Below, piece after piece: positions 8,439 through 16,617 of a DNA stretch of 64,000 nucleotides. The stretch spans positions 186,001 through 250,000 of the forward strand of contig NZ_JAAAWO010000003.1 in NCBI RefSeq assembly GCF_010500895.1, read 5' to 3'. The translations under genes were made by a program, and so were the position numbers. Numbering within the stretch: position 1 is the first letter of the stretch; each line of letters starts with the position of its first letter. The DNA comes from Alteromonas genovensis (GTDB lineage: Bacteria > Pseudomonadota > Gammaproteobacteria > Enterobacterales > Alteromonadaceae). The notes beneath the pieces were generated by a model. It was not told where the DNA came from and did not search any database. It saw only the letters and a list, made by a program, of their open reading frames with translations.

Positions 8439-9545
8439 ATGATGACTATCAACACTATTGTTAAAGCAGCCTTGGCAAGTAGCCTTTGCTTTTCCATTGC
8501 CTTGCACGCGCAAACAAAACATGAAGATATGCCCAAGCTATCTCTCGATTTATCTGACGTCACCGTATCGGGGTTGTCTTCTGGTGGATATATGGCCACA
8601 CAGTTTCAACTGGCCCACAGCGATTGGGTTAAGGGTGTAGGGGTATTGGCAGCCGGCCCGTATTTTTGTGCCAAGGGTGATATTACAACGGCACTTGCCC
8701 AGTGTGTCAACAAGACCGACACCCAGCCCGATTTAACGGCTTTAAATGAGCAAGCGGCACAATATGCAAAGGCGGGAAAGCTTGCTGACTTAGACAACAT
8801 GAAAGATGCCAAGGTGTGGTTATTTCACGGCAAGCGTGACGTGCGAATTGCCAGTGAAGTTAGCGATGCCTTATTCGAGCAATACACAATGTGGACAGAC
8901 ACTCAAAACATAAAATACGTTAACGATATGTCTATCGCCCACCTGTTTCCAACGAAAACGAACGGAACAGACTGTATGACATCAGAAAGCCCGTTCATTG
9001 GTAACTGTGATTATGACGCCGCTGGCGACATGCTTAATCATCTCATTGAAGGGTTAACTGCACCAGACGATGTACTGTCAGGTTCACTGCATACCATTAA
9101 TCAACAGGACATTGCAGGCAGCAGTGCCAAAACACTAGCCAGCGAAGGCTTTGTTTACATACCGCAAAGCTGCGCAAGCGGAGAAAGCTGTCGGGCACAC
9201 ATCAGCTTTCACGGCTGCAACCAATACGCTGACGCTGTGGACGATGCCTATACGTCGCAAACAGGGCTGAATGACTGGGCCGATGACAACAATATGATTG
9301 TGCTGTACCCGCAAACAAAAAAATCCCTTTTTATGCCGCTAAATCCACAAGGTTGCTGGGACTGGTGGGGATATGCCTCAAAGGACTACGCCAACCGAGA
9401 TGGCGATCAGATAAAGGCAGTAAATGCGCTTTTACTTTCTCTTAATACGTTACCCTCGCCTTCGCCACAACAGGTGAATCAGGCCGCACCTCAAGAAGAA
9501 GCGCAGCAGATAGAGCCAATGAACCAGGACGGTAATAATGAATAA
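8439..9545 (+). CDS. Secreted PHB-depolymerase-type esterase
   Basis: The 368-residue protein starts with a signal peptide ending LHAQ, then a lipase box G-L-S-S-G with Ser47 in TVSGLSSGGYMA. Paired Cys residues (FCAKG, AQC, CDYD, CAS, SCRAH) suggest disulfides, and SFHGCNQYADAV near residue 250 is the kind of HGC motif seen in PHB depolymerase/feruloyl-esterase-like enzymes. The predicted role is extracellular or periplasmic hydrolysis of polyhydroxybutyrate or oligomers. AAAGGA precedes the tandem ATGs at 8439 and 8442. Its end overlaps the dehydrogenase gene by 8 bp. Codons 152-156 (WTDTQ) are an exact copy of the dispersed GTGGACAGACACTC motif (see 8891-8907). Confidence 0.85.
   Translation: MMTINTIVKAALASSLCFSIALHAQTKHEDMPKLSLDLSDVTVSGLSSGGYMATQFQLAHSDWVKGVGVLAAGPYFCAKGDITTALAQCVNKTDTQPDLTALNEQAAQYAKAGKLADLDNMKDAKVWLFHGKRDVRIASEVSDALFEQYTMWTDTQNIKYVNDMSIAHLFPTKTNGTDCMTSESPFIGNCDYDAAGDMLNHLIEGLTAPDDVLSGSLHTINQQDIAGSSAKTLASEGFVYIPQSCASGESCRAHISFHGCNQYADAVDDAYTSQTGLNDWADDNNMIVLYPQTKKSLFMPLNPQGCWDWWGYASKDYANRDGDQIKAVNALLLSLNTLPSPSPQQVNQAAPQEEAQQIEPMNQDGNNE
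8891..8907 (+). repeat. GACAG(A/T)CAC motif copy inside depolymerase-like gene
   Basis: GTGGACAGACACTCAAA is identical over 17 bases to the intergenic copy at 50891-50907 and to the copy in the YfcH-like gene at 55490. Here it is read as M-W-T-D-T-Q-N. It is the only copy found in the first 43 kb. Confidence 0.85.
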
Positions 9546-10320
9546 GAGAACGATATTTATCACCGGGGGAGCCAGCGGTATTGGTTTGGGCATGGCAGAG
9601 ACGTTGGTAAAACAGGGGCATCACGTTATCGTGGCTGATATTAACGAAAGTGCTGCGCAAGAGGCGGCAGCGGTGCTGGCGAGTAAGTTTGGCAGTATTA
9701 ATGATGGCAGCGCGAGCGCAGTGGCGGTAGATGTGTGTGACGCAGCGCAAATTGCTGCCTTACCTGAAGCGCTCGGTAAGCTCACTGTCGACGTACTTAT
9801 TAACAATGCTGGCATCCAACACGTTTCAAACCTTGAAGATTTTCCTGCTGACAAATGGCAGCAGCTGATTAATATTATGCTGGTTGGCCCTGCGCTAACC
9901 ATCCAGGCGCTATTACCGGCCATGAAAGCACAAAATTTTGGGCGTATTATTAACGTGGGCTCTATTCACTCTCTTGTAGCCTCGCCGTTTAAGTCGGCCT
10001 ATGTGGCTGCGAAGCATGGTTTGCTAGGACTTGCTAAAACCGTAGCATTAGAGACTGGTGACTATGATATTACTATTAACACCTTGTGTCCGGCCTATGT
10101 AAAAACCCCCTTAGTTGAGCAACAAATAGAAGCTCAAGCAAAGGAAAACAATATGACCGAGGACGAAGTAGTGAAAAAAATCATGCTTGAACCTATGCCG
10201 AAGAAGCAGTTTATTGAAGTTCAAGAACTAGCCGATACTGCCGCATTTTTAATGACAAACAGCGCCAAAAACATCACAGGCCAAGCAATAACCCTAGATG
10301 GTGGCTGGACCGCAAGGTAA
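9538..10320 (+). CDS. bdhA: 3-hydroxybutyrate dehydrogenase (SDR family)
   Basis: The 260-residue short-chain dehydrogenase has the Rossmann motif TGGASGIGLGMA (residues 9-20), LINNAGIQH, and the catalytic triad Ser142, Tyr155 and Lys159 in the YVAAK motif. LCPAYVKTPLVEQQI and the length fit D-3-hydroxybutyrate dehydrogenase, which oxidises 3-hydroxybutyrate to acetoacetate with NAD in the cytoplasm. It is the last gene of the operon and its ATG overlaps the depolymerase stop by 8 bp, so translation is probably coupled. Together the four genes describe release, uptake and oxidation of hydroxybutyrate. A different SDR substrate is possible, but the context supports this one. Confidence 0.88.
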   Translation: MNKRTIFITGGASGIGLGMAETLVKQGHHVIVADINESAAQEAAAVLASKFGSINDGSASAVAVDVCDAAQIAALPEALGKLTVDVLINNAGIQHVSNLEDFPADKWQQLINIMLVGPALTIQALLPAMKAQNFGRIINVGSIHSLVASPFKSAYVAAKHGLLGLAKTVALETGDYDITINTLCPAYVKTPLVEQQIEAQAKENNMTEDEVVKKIMLEPMPKKQFIEVQELADTAAFLMTNSAKNITGQAITLDGGWTAR

Positions 10321-10388
10321 AACTTCCCTTTTACAAAACACTTGTGCTAATGTCCAAATCATTGGAAATGAGAGGACATTAGCGTTCC

Positions 10389-11264
10389 ATGCCCTACCAA
10401 ACCGTTGCTTTAATTGGAAAACCTCAGCACGAGGCCACTCACGACAGCTTAAATTTACTTGCCGATTATTTACTCGCCAAAGGATGCGAGGTATTGGTAG
10501 AGGAAAGTATTGCTCAAGAGCTAGAAACCGACAACATTAGAAGCTGCGACCTCGTCGCTATCGGTAAAGAAGCTGATCTAGCCGTTGTCGTTGGTGGAGA
10601 TGGCAGCATGCTTGGCGCCGCTCGCGTGCTTGCCCGTTTCGATATCCATGTTGTGGGTGTGAATAGAGGTAACCTAGGTTTTCTCACCGACATTCATCCT
10701 GACGATATCATTCAGCAACTTGACTACATCTTTAACGGCGAGTGTTTCGTTGAAGAACGCTTTTTACTGGAAGTGGGCGTTTACCGTCACGAGAAGTTAA
10801 AAAGTAATAGCTCAGCGGTCAATGAAGTCGTACTCCACCACGGAAAAGTGGCGCATATGATGGAGTTCGAAATTTATATAGACGAACAGTTTGTGTTTAG
10901 CCAGCGCAGTGATGGACTGATTGTAGCAACGCCAACGGGCTCAACCGCCTATTCGCTCTCCGCAGGCGGGCCCATCATTATGCCAAAACTGGATGCGCTA
11001 ACGTTAGTACCCATGTTTCCGCATACTCTAAGCAGCAGACCTATTGTGGTAGATGCCGACAGCCAGGTATCGATGAAAGTGTCAAAAGTAAATAGTGACT
11101 CGTTGCAAGTAAGCTGCGACAGCCACATTGTATTGCCGGTTTTACCTGGCGATGAAATTCGCATAAACAAAAGCATCGATAAACTTCACTTAGTACACCC
11201 TAAGGGCTATAGCTACTTTAACGTATTGCGTAAAAAGCTGGGCTGGGGCAGTAAGCTCTACTAA
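10389..11264 (+). CDS. nadK: NAD kinase
   Basis: This 291-residue ATP/polyphosphate-dependent NAD kinase makes NADP in the cytoplasm. Visible signatures are GGDGS (residues 69-73, with catalytic Asp71), [18 protein letters not shown], and the glycine-rich [23 protein letters not shown]. The length is normal. GAGGA lies at the far end of normal spacing from ATG 10389. It stands between the hydroxybutyrate operon and dps and seems to be its own unit. Confidence 0.95.
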   Translation: MPYQTVALIGKPQHEATHDSLNLLADYLLAKGCEVLVEESIAQELETDNIRSCDLVAIGKEADLAVVVGGDGSMLGAARVLARFDIHVVGVNRGNLGFLTDIHPDDIIQQLDYIFNGECFVEERFLLEVGVYRHEKLKSNSSAVNEVVLHHGKVAHMMEFEIYIDEQFVFSQRSDGLIVATPTGSTAYSLSAGGPIIMPKLDALTLVPMFPHTLSSRPIVVDADSQVSMKVSKVNSDSLQVSCDSHIVLPVLPGDEIRINKSIDKLHLVHPKGYSYFNVLRKKLGWGSKLY

Positions 11265-11727
11265 TGTGAGGCACTCGCCTACTGCCATAAGTGCTGCCGC
11301 CATACATTAGAATGCTATACATATAGACTGAGCACATATGGCTTCATTAACCCTATCTTCGCAAATTTTTCGAATTTCTCGAGCCTCGCGAATTTTGTAG
11401 CAAGTTACACCGGCTTTTCTACCTTATGTTCGCCCTGCCATATAAAGAACACTGAATATTTTACACGGCCATTCATATTTCGAGCATCTTTTTCGCACCT
11501 TTTAGACAAACCTATCACATTGAAAAATAAAGAAAAATTAACATTTTCGAATTTATTCAATTAAATTAGTTACTTATAATTTTGGTACAAGTCGGCATAC
11601 CGGTTGCAACACCTTAAGCAACTGGTTCGATAATCTATGTTGTTTCAACATAACCTTTGAAGGTCAAAAGATTCGATACGTATTATCAACACCTATTTAC
11701 CGAAGCGATAATAAGGAGTTTATTATT
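11265..11727. other. Intergenic region before dps
   Basis: About 460 bp, AT-rich in its second half. I see no coding frame, clear terminator or promoter consensus that I can defend; it must carry the dps promoter. Confidence 0.5.
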
Positions 11728-12237
11728 ATGAGTAACAACGAAATTAAATTTACTGCACCAGGTATGGATAACGAAACTGCAGCAAGCACTATCAAAACGT
11801 TAGAGCAACGTTTGGTAGCACTACTTGACCTGCAGCTTACCCTGAAGCATATTCACTGGAATGTTGTAGGTCCAAACTTTATTGGTGTGCACGAAATGCT
11901 AGACCCACAAGTTGATGCAGTGCGAGAAATGACTGACACCATTGCAGAACGAATTGCCACGCTAGGCGGCGTACCGAAAGGCACACCAAAAGCCATTGTA
12001 GAGGGTCGTTCGTGGAATGATTATGAGTTAGGCAAAGGCCTAGTGACCGACCATTTAAAAGCACTAGATGCAGTGTATGATGGTGTAAATGGCGATCACC
12101 GCAAGGCGATTGAAGGCTTAGGCGACTTAGATCCAGTGTCGGAAGATATGATTACGGGCCAACTCGCTGAGTTAGAGCAGTTCCAGTGGTTCGTAAGAGC
12201 GCATTTAGAATCAGGTAGCGGCGAACTGGCCCAATAG
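11728..12237 (+). CDS. dps: Dps ferritin-like DNA-protection protein
   Basis: The 169-residue Dps forms dodecamers that oxidise and store iron and shield DNA in stress and stationary phase. The ferroxidase ligands are in register with E. coli Dps: His43 (HIHWN), His55 and Asp59 (VHEMLD), Asp70 and Glu74 (TDTIAE), with the same 12-4-11-4 spacing. The Gly-rich end is short and the N terminus has few Lys, so DNA binding may be weaker than in E. coli; that is inference. AAGGAG precedes the ATG. A strong terminator follows, so it is monocistronic. Confidence 0.95.
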   Translation: MSNNEIKFTAPGMDNETAASTIKTLEQRLVALLDLQLTLKHIHWNVVGPNFIGVHEMLDPQVDAVREMTDTIAERIATLGGVPKGTPKAIVEGRSWNDYELGKGLVTDHLKALDAVYDGVNGDHRKAIEGLGDLDPVSEDMITGQLAELEQFQWFVRAHLESGSGELAQ

Positions 12238-12288
12238 ATCTACCGGCTACCAATAGCCATAAAGGTAAAAGATACCGTTAGGAAGATA

Positions 12289-12317
12289 AAGGAAGGTCAA
12301 TTTGGCCTTCCTTTTTT
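12289..12317 (+). terminator. Intrinsic terminator after dps
   Basis: A 12-bp stem (AAGGAAGGTCAA pairing with TTGGCCTTCCTT, one wobble) is followed by a run of T, about 50 bp after the dps stop. Confidence 0.85.
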
Positions 12318-12784
12318 GTTTTCTATTCCTCCCTGCCTTAATCACTTCCCTTTCTCTATCTTTTACTTTTCTAACATTTCTCCCAAACGATTTTCTTTGT
12401 TTACTCATTTCTACCTACCTTGAACGTAATGCGAGTAATTACACAAGGTGGAATTGCCTTTAACTTTACGATGACCTCTGGCAAAAAAAGTTGTAGGCTT
12501 AATTTTGAAGCAGAGGTCTTGCGAACAATGGAAAGTATGTGCTTTGTTTATAAAAAACTGATTTATTTACAAATCAAAAAATACTCCTACGGCTTAATAC
12601 CTTCTGCTCAGAAATATTTTTTGCAGTCAAAAACATGGTGCAAAAAACAAAACAGGCAAGCCATGCATAAAAATACTGTAAAGCCTGCCTAGGGCCCGTA
12701 AACAGTGGGTCAGATAAAGATTTTCGGCAAACAACACCTCGCAAATCGACGGATTACATTCGACTATACTTTACATCTCAAAAA
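12318..12784. other. Intergenic region between dps and recN
   Basis: About 470 bp. A 90-codon plus frame (12420-12692) exists, but it lacks a binding site and any recognisable protein character, so I do not call it. The recN control region follows. Confidence 0.45.
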
Positions 12785-12786
12785 TA

Positions 12787-12802
12787 CTGTATATATTTAC
12801 AT
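12787..12802. promoter_or_regulatory. LexA (SOS) box-like site 1 upstream of recN
   Basis: CTGTATATATTTACAT, preceded by TA, matches the gammaproteobacterial LexA consensus (TACTGTATATATATACAGTA) except at the last base of CAG. It lies 44 bp before the recN ATG. RecN is a classic LexA-repressed gene. Confidence 0.7.
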
Positions 12803-12805
12803 GCA

Positions 12806-12821
12806 CTGTATATATCATCAT
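12806..12821. promoter_or_regulatory. LexA (SOS) box-like site 2 upstream of recN
   Basis: A second half-matching box, CTGTATATATCATCAT, starts 19 bp after the first. The left half is perfect and the right half is degenerate. Paired boxes are known at recN in enterobacteria. Confidence 0.55.
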
Positions 12822-12845
12822 GTTCAACTTTATTAGAGTGTGGTT

Positions 12846-14531
12846 ATGTTAGCGAATCTTTCGATATCAAATTTTGCCGTTGTAAAACAACTTTCTGTTC
12901 ACTTTGAAAATGGCCTCACTGCGGTTACAGGTGAGACAGGGGCAGGTAAATCAATTGCCATTGATGCACTAAGCTTATGTCTTGGTGAAAGGGCCGATGC
13001 AAATGCGGTAAGAAAAGGTTCAGCAAAAGCCGAAATAGTGGCGCACTTTTCACTTGCTGATAATGCAAGTGCAAAAGCGTTTTTAGACGACCATGAATTG
13101 ACCTCTGACGAAGACGAAACCAGCTGTTTTATTCGCAGGGTAATATCGAAAGAAGGTCGCTCAAAAGCCTTCATCAACGGCACTCCAGTATCTTTGCAGC
13201 AACTTAAAGGTCTCGGCCAAACACTGCTTTCCATTCATGGTCAAAACACCCATCTACAGCTATTGAAAGAAGATTATCAGCGCCAGCTTATTGATAGTTA
13301 CGCAAACCATACTCATTTAATGAATGATGTTAAAGACGCTTATAGCTCGTGGAGAGACAAGCAAAAAACACTCAATGAACTGCGTTCGAAAGCTCAACAA
13401 AGAGAAGATCGTCTGCAATTACTTACCTATCAGGTGCAAGAACTCGACGAGTTTGCCATTGAGAATGGCGAATTTGAAGAACTTGAAATTGAGCACAAGC
13501 GCTTAAGCAACGGTCAGAGTTTATTAGAACAAGCGCAAACCAGTGTGTATAACCTCTATGAAAATGATGAAGGAAATGCACTGACCGTTATTCAAAGCAG
13601 TATTGAGAAACTTGGAGAATTAGAAGCACACGATGCGAGCCTAACGCCTATCATCGCCCTGCTTAACGATGCATCAATTCAAGTTGAAGAAGCAGCAAGC
13701 GAACTGCGAGGTTACTGCGATCAATTGGAAATAGACCCTCTGCGTTTACAGCAGGTTGAAGCTCGCTATTCAAAAGCGATGGAGCTGGCTCGTAAACACG
13801 CCGTAACGCCTGAAGAACTTGCTCAACATCATCAGTTATTGTCGCAAGAATTTGCCGCACTTGGTGAGCAGGAAAGCTTACTAGGCACACTCGAAAACGA
13901 TGTTGAAGCAGCAAGACAACATTATTTAGTAGCAACTAGCAGTTTATCTGAAAGCCGAATGAAAGCGGCCGAAAGTTTTGCAAACGACATTGAATCACAA
14001 ATTCAGCAAATGAATATGCCGCACGCTAAAGTGTGTATTGATATTCTTTATGACGAGCTGAAAAAGCCCGCAGTTAATGGGTTAGACTCGATTGCCTTTA
14101 AAGTATCAACGAACCCTGGGCAAGATGCCGACGTATTGGAGAAAGTGGTATCAGGCGGTGAGCTTTCTCGAATAGGTTTAGCTATCCAGGTTATTGCTAG
14201 CGACAGCCATGCTACCCCCACTATGATTTTTGACGAAGTGGACACCGGTATTAGCGGACCAACTGCTTCCATTGTAGGTGCACTGCTTAGAAAATTAGGA
14301 AAGCAGTCTCAGGTTATGTGTGTCACCCACTTACCTCAAGTGGCGGCACAAGCACATAACCAGCTTTTTGTTACCAAGCTTACTGATGGCGAAAGTACAG
14401 AAACACAGATGATACCGCTGACTAAACAAGACCGAATTGACGAACTCGCCCGACTGTTAGCTGGCGACAAAGTAACCAAGTCGGCACTTGCTAACGCAAA
14501 AGAGCTGCTAAAAAGCGCTTCATCGAACTAA
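12846..14531 (+). CDS. recN: DNA repair protein RecN
   Basis: This SMC-like ATPase of about 561 residues helps hold broken chromosomes together during recombination. Walker A GETGAGKS is at residues 29-36, the ABC signature VSGGELSR and Walker B TMIFDEVDTGISG are near the C terminus, and a long coiled-coil middle (about 150-370) separates them. The frame can open at GTG 12840, but ATG 12846 gives the family-standard start MLANLSISNF and is preferred. Two LexA-box-like sites upstream indicate SOS control. bamE follows, the order found in E. coli. Confidence 0.95.
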   Translation: MLANLSISNFAVVKQLSVHFENGLTAVTGETGAGKSIAIDALSLCLGERADANAVRKGSAKAEIVAHFSLADNASAKAFLDDHELTSDEDETSCFIRRVISKEGRSKAFINGTPVSLQQLKGLGQTLLSIHGQNTHLQLLKEDYQRQLIDSYANHTHLMNDVKDAYSSWRDKQKTLNELRSKAQQREDRLQLLTYQVQELDEFAIENGEFEELEIEHKRLSNGQSLLEQAQTSVYNLYENDEGNALTVIQSSIEKLGELEAHDASLTPIIALLNDASIQVEEAASELRGYCDQLEIDPLRLQQVEARYSKAMELARKHAVTPEELAQHHQLLSQEFAALGEQESLLGTLENDVEAARQHYLVATSSLSESRMKAAESFANDIESQIQQMNMPHAKVCIDILYDELKKPAVNGLDSIAFKVSTNPGQDADVLEKVVSGGELSRIGLAIQVIASDSHATPTMIFDEVDTGISGPTASIVGALLRKLGKQSQVMCVTHLPQVAAQAHNQLFVTKLTDGESTETQMIPLTKQDRIDELARLLAGDKVTKSALANAKELLKSASSN

Positions 14532-14594
14532 AATGCAGTTGATTGGTCATAGTTGTCAATGTAGCATGCCTTCGCGCTTGCATTAAAACAGCTG

Positions 14595-14620
14595 AGGTTT
14601 CCTTACGAGGAAACCTTTAG
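14595..14620 (+). terminator. Hairpin after recN
   Basis: AGGTTTCC and GGAAACCT form a perfect 8-bp stem with a 6-base loop, followed by a short TT run. It probably ends recN transcription; the T tract is weak. Confidence 0.6.
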
Positions 14621-14654
14621 GCACTAACAAAGGCAATACTGGACTTATATACGC

Positions 14655-15011
14655 ATGAAGTTGCACCATCTTATAGTTATTCTTTGCATTACATTTACTA
14701 CCACAGCTTGTTCTAACTGGATTTTCAGGATTGACGTTCCACAGGGCAATTTTCTAGATCAGCGTGATGTTGAAAAATTGCGTATTAATATGACAAAAGA
14801 ACAAGTGATCTACGTGTTAGGTAATCCTGTTGTTCAAGACTCTTTTGATAACGACACGTGGTATTATGTTTACGATATGAAGCGTGGTATGAAAGACCGA
14901 GGAGACGACTTCCAGCGTCAGATGATCATCACGTTTGTAGATAATAAAGTGGCAAACGTTGAAGGTGATTTTGAACTGTCTGAAGACTTTAATACTCCAC
15001 TCGACGAGTAA
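14655..15011 (+). CDS. bamE: Outer membrane assembly lipoprotein BamE
   Basis: The 118-residue lipoprotein (formerly SmpA/OmlA) is part of the BAM complex that folds outer-membrane proteins. It has a signal peptide with lipobox TTAC, then the family core IFRIDVPQGNFLD..DVEKLRINMTKEQVIYVLGNP and WYYVYD. The length is typical. It lies directly after recN as in E. coli, with a hairpin between them and its own terminator after it. Confidence 0.95.
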   Translation: MKLHHLIVILCITFTTTACSNWIFRIDVPQGNFLDQRDVEKLRINMTKEQVIYVLGNPVVQDSFDNDTWYYVYDMKRGMKDRGDDFQRQMIITFVDNKVANVEGDFELSEDFNTPLDE

Positions 15012-15053
15012 ATCAAACACGTTGTTTTACAGCACTGCAGAAAAATAGAACAG

Positions 15054-15078
15054 AAGCGGGTTATTAACCTGCTTTTTT
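15054..15078 (+). terminator. Intrinsic terminator after bamE
   Basis: AAGCGGGTTA and TAACCTGCTT can pair (one wobble; effective loop about 5 bases) and run straight into TTTT. Confidence 0.8.
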
Positions 15079-15164
15079 AAAGGTGCTTCTATTTTCTACG
15101 ATATTAGATTTAAGCTGTTAGATTCGGAGCATTAAACTTAAGGCACTAGATTTAGGGTATCAAT

Positions 15165-15815
15165 ATGGAACATAGCTTTTGGCACAGCAAATGGCACAAT
15201 AATGAAATTGGGTTTCATGAACCCACTGGTAATGCCTTGCTGGTGAAATATAGTGATGTTTTATTAGGCCCAAATGGTGATGAAGCCTCACAAAAGCGAA
15301 TCTTTGTGCCCTTGTGCGGGAAAACTAGAGATATTGCATGGCTGCTGTCAAAAGGCTGTCAGGTTGCTGGTGCAGAGCTTAGCGAGGTGGCTATTACACA
15401 GCTGTTCGACGATCTCGACATTACTCCCACTGTTAAGTCTTCGTCTAAGGGTAAAGTATATTCAGCCCCTAACCTTACCATTTTTGTTGGTGATATTTTT
15501 TCACTGCGTCGTGATGACATTGGCAAAGTAACAGGTGTGTATGATAGAGCAGCATTAGTTGCTTTACCCGATGATCTACGCCGAAAGTACGCTAACCACC
15601 TAGTAGACATAACTCATAACGCCCCCCAATTAGTTATCACATTTGACTATGACCAGAGCGAACTGCCAGGTCCTCCTTTTTGCGTGAATGATGAGATGGT
15701 TGCAGATTTGTATGCTAGCAATTATTCAATTTTACAGCTTGAGCGCTCAAACGTAGAAGGCGGTTTAAAAAGAAAAGTGAAAGCAGACAGCCTAGTCTTT
15801 AAACTTAGCCTTTAA
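15165..15815 (+). CDS. tpm: Thiopurine S-methyltransferase
   Basis: This 216-residue SAM-dependent methyltransferase belongs to the bacterial TPMT family, which methylates thiopurines in the laboratory and tellurite or selenite compounds in some bacteria. Family signatures are FWHSKWHNNEIGFHE, RIFVPLCGKTRDIAWL (SAM-binding), GAELSEVAI, and GVYDRAALVALP. The length is normal. The 3-prime end is odd: the last codons and the stop lie inside a 13-bp tandem repeat (15796-15860), so the C-terminal residues FKLSL are part of the repeat. Confidence 0.93.
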   Translation: MEHSFWHSKWHNNEIGFHEPTGNALLVKYSDVLLGPNGDEASQKRIFVPLCGKTRDIAWLLSKGCQVAGAELSEVAITQLFDDLDITPTVKSSSKGKVYSAPNLTIFVGDIFSLRRDDIGKVTGVYDRAALVALPDDLRRKYANHLVDITHNAPQLVITFDYDQSELPGPPFCVNDEMVADLYASNYSILQLERSNVEGGLKRKVKADSLVFKLSL

Positions 15816-15860
15816 GCTTAGCCTTTAAGCTTAGCCTTTAAGCTTAGTCTTTAGCTTTGG
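15796..15860. repeat. 13-bp tandem repeat spanning the tpm stop codon
   Basis: Units begin at 15796 (TCTTTAAACTTAG), 15809, 15822 and 15835 (each CCTTTAAGCTTAG), then a decayed unit at 15848. The three central copies are identical. The tpm stop TAA is inside the second unit, so each unit carries a potential stop in that frame. Confidence 0.9.
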
Positions 15861-16617
15861 AGTTTAGTTCTGGGTTCTGGGTTCAAGTTTCTGCACTTAA
15901 GAACTCGCAACAATCCGTTCACGCTACACATTTACTTGTGATTCTCCATATGAGTATCCTCATAAATACCCACATTAGTGCATTCATTAGTACTTTCGAT
16001 GTTAGGTTATGAATTCCCAATCTAGTTGTCTCCCCAGCTAGTCTTCTCACACCCACAGCAAAACGCGTTTTTTATTAATATCTAGGTAATTTCCTCGCTT
16101 TATAAGTTAAATAAGTCTGGTTAAAGTGGCTTAACAGTCCTCAATTCCTCGTTTTACTTATCCTATAATCATCATAAAATCAGAAGTTTAGACTTAAGTC
16201 TTACCCGTCACATATGTAAACAAAATGTAATAAATCAACATTTGCACAATTATAACCTTCAGCTAATATCAAACTCAGAAAACCACGATACACAGTGTTC
16301 TGAAAAGCGTTGAACTTTATACCAACGCTTCTTATTGATTATTGAATGTTAGGGCATGCTACGTGTACCCAGCGTGCTAATACTTAGAATGAAGTTCCTT
16401 CATAGGTATTCGCTGTAGTCTAATCAAACCTGTGTGCTTGATGAGTATCTACTCGTAAGCAGAGTGCTTAGTCGTTGTTTTCTCTACCTTTCGTTGGAAT
16501 TCGCCGTGAAGGGTAGCGCAGCTTCACTGTGCAAGACTCTATTTTTGACTCTCACAGTGACATTTGCACTAAAAAACGAGATAGAAAACACACTACGCAC
16601 TTTGAGAGTAATGCCGC
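15861..16617. other. Long intergenic region before the GH16 gene
   Basis: About 750 bp, AT-rich. It contains short direct repeats (TTCTGGG twice near 15868). A 64-codon frame at 16434-16628 has no convincing features and overlaps the next start. The region must hold the promoter and probably regulatory sites of the laminarin-type locus; I cannot identify them. Confidence 0.45.

Noticed and set aside
12420-12692. 90-codon plus frame between dps and recN
   Set aside because: No ribosome binding site, odd composition and no recognisable protein character; it lies in an AT-rich control region.
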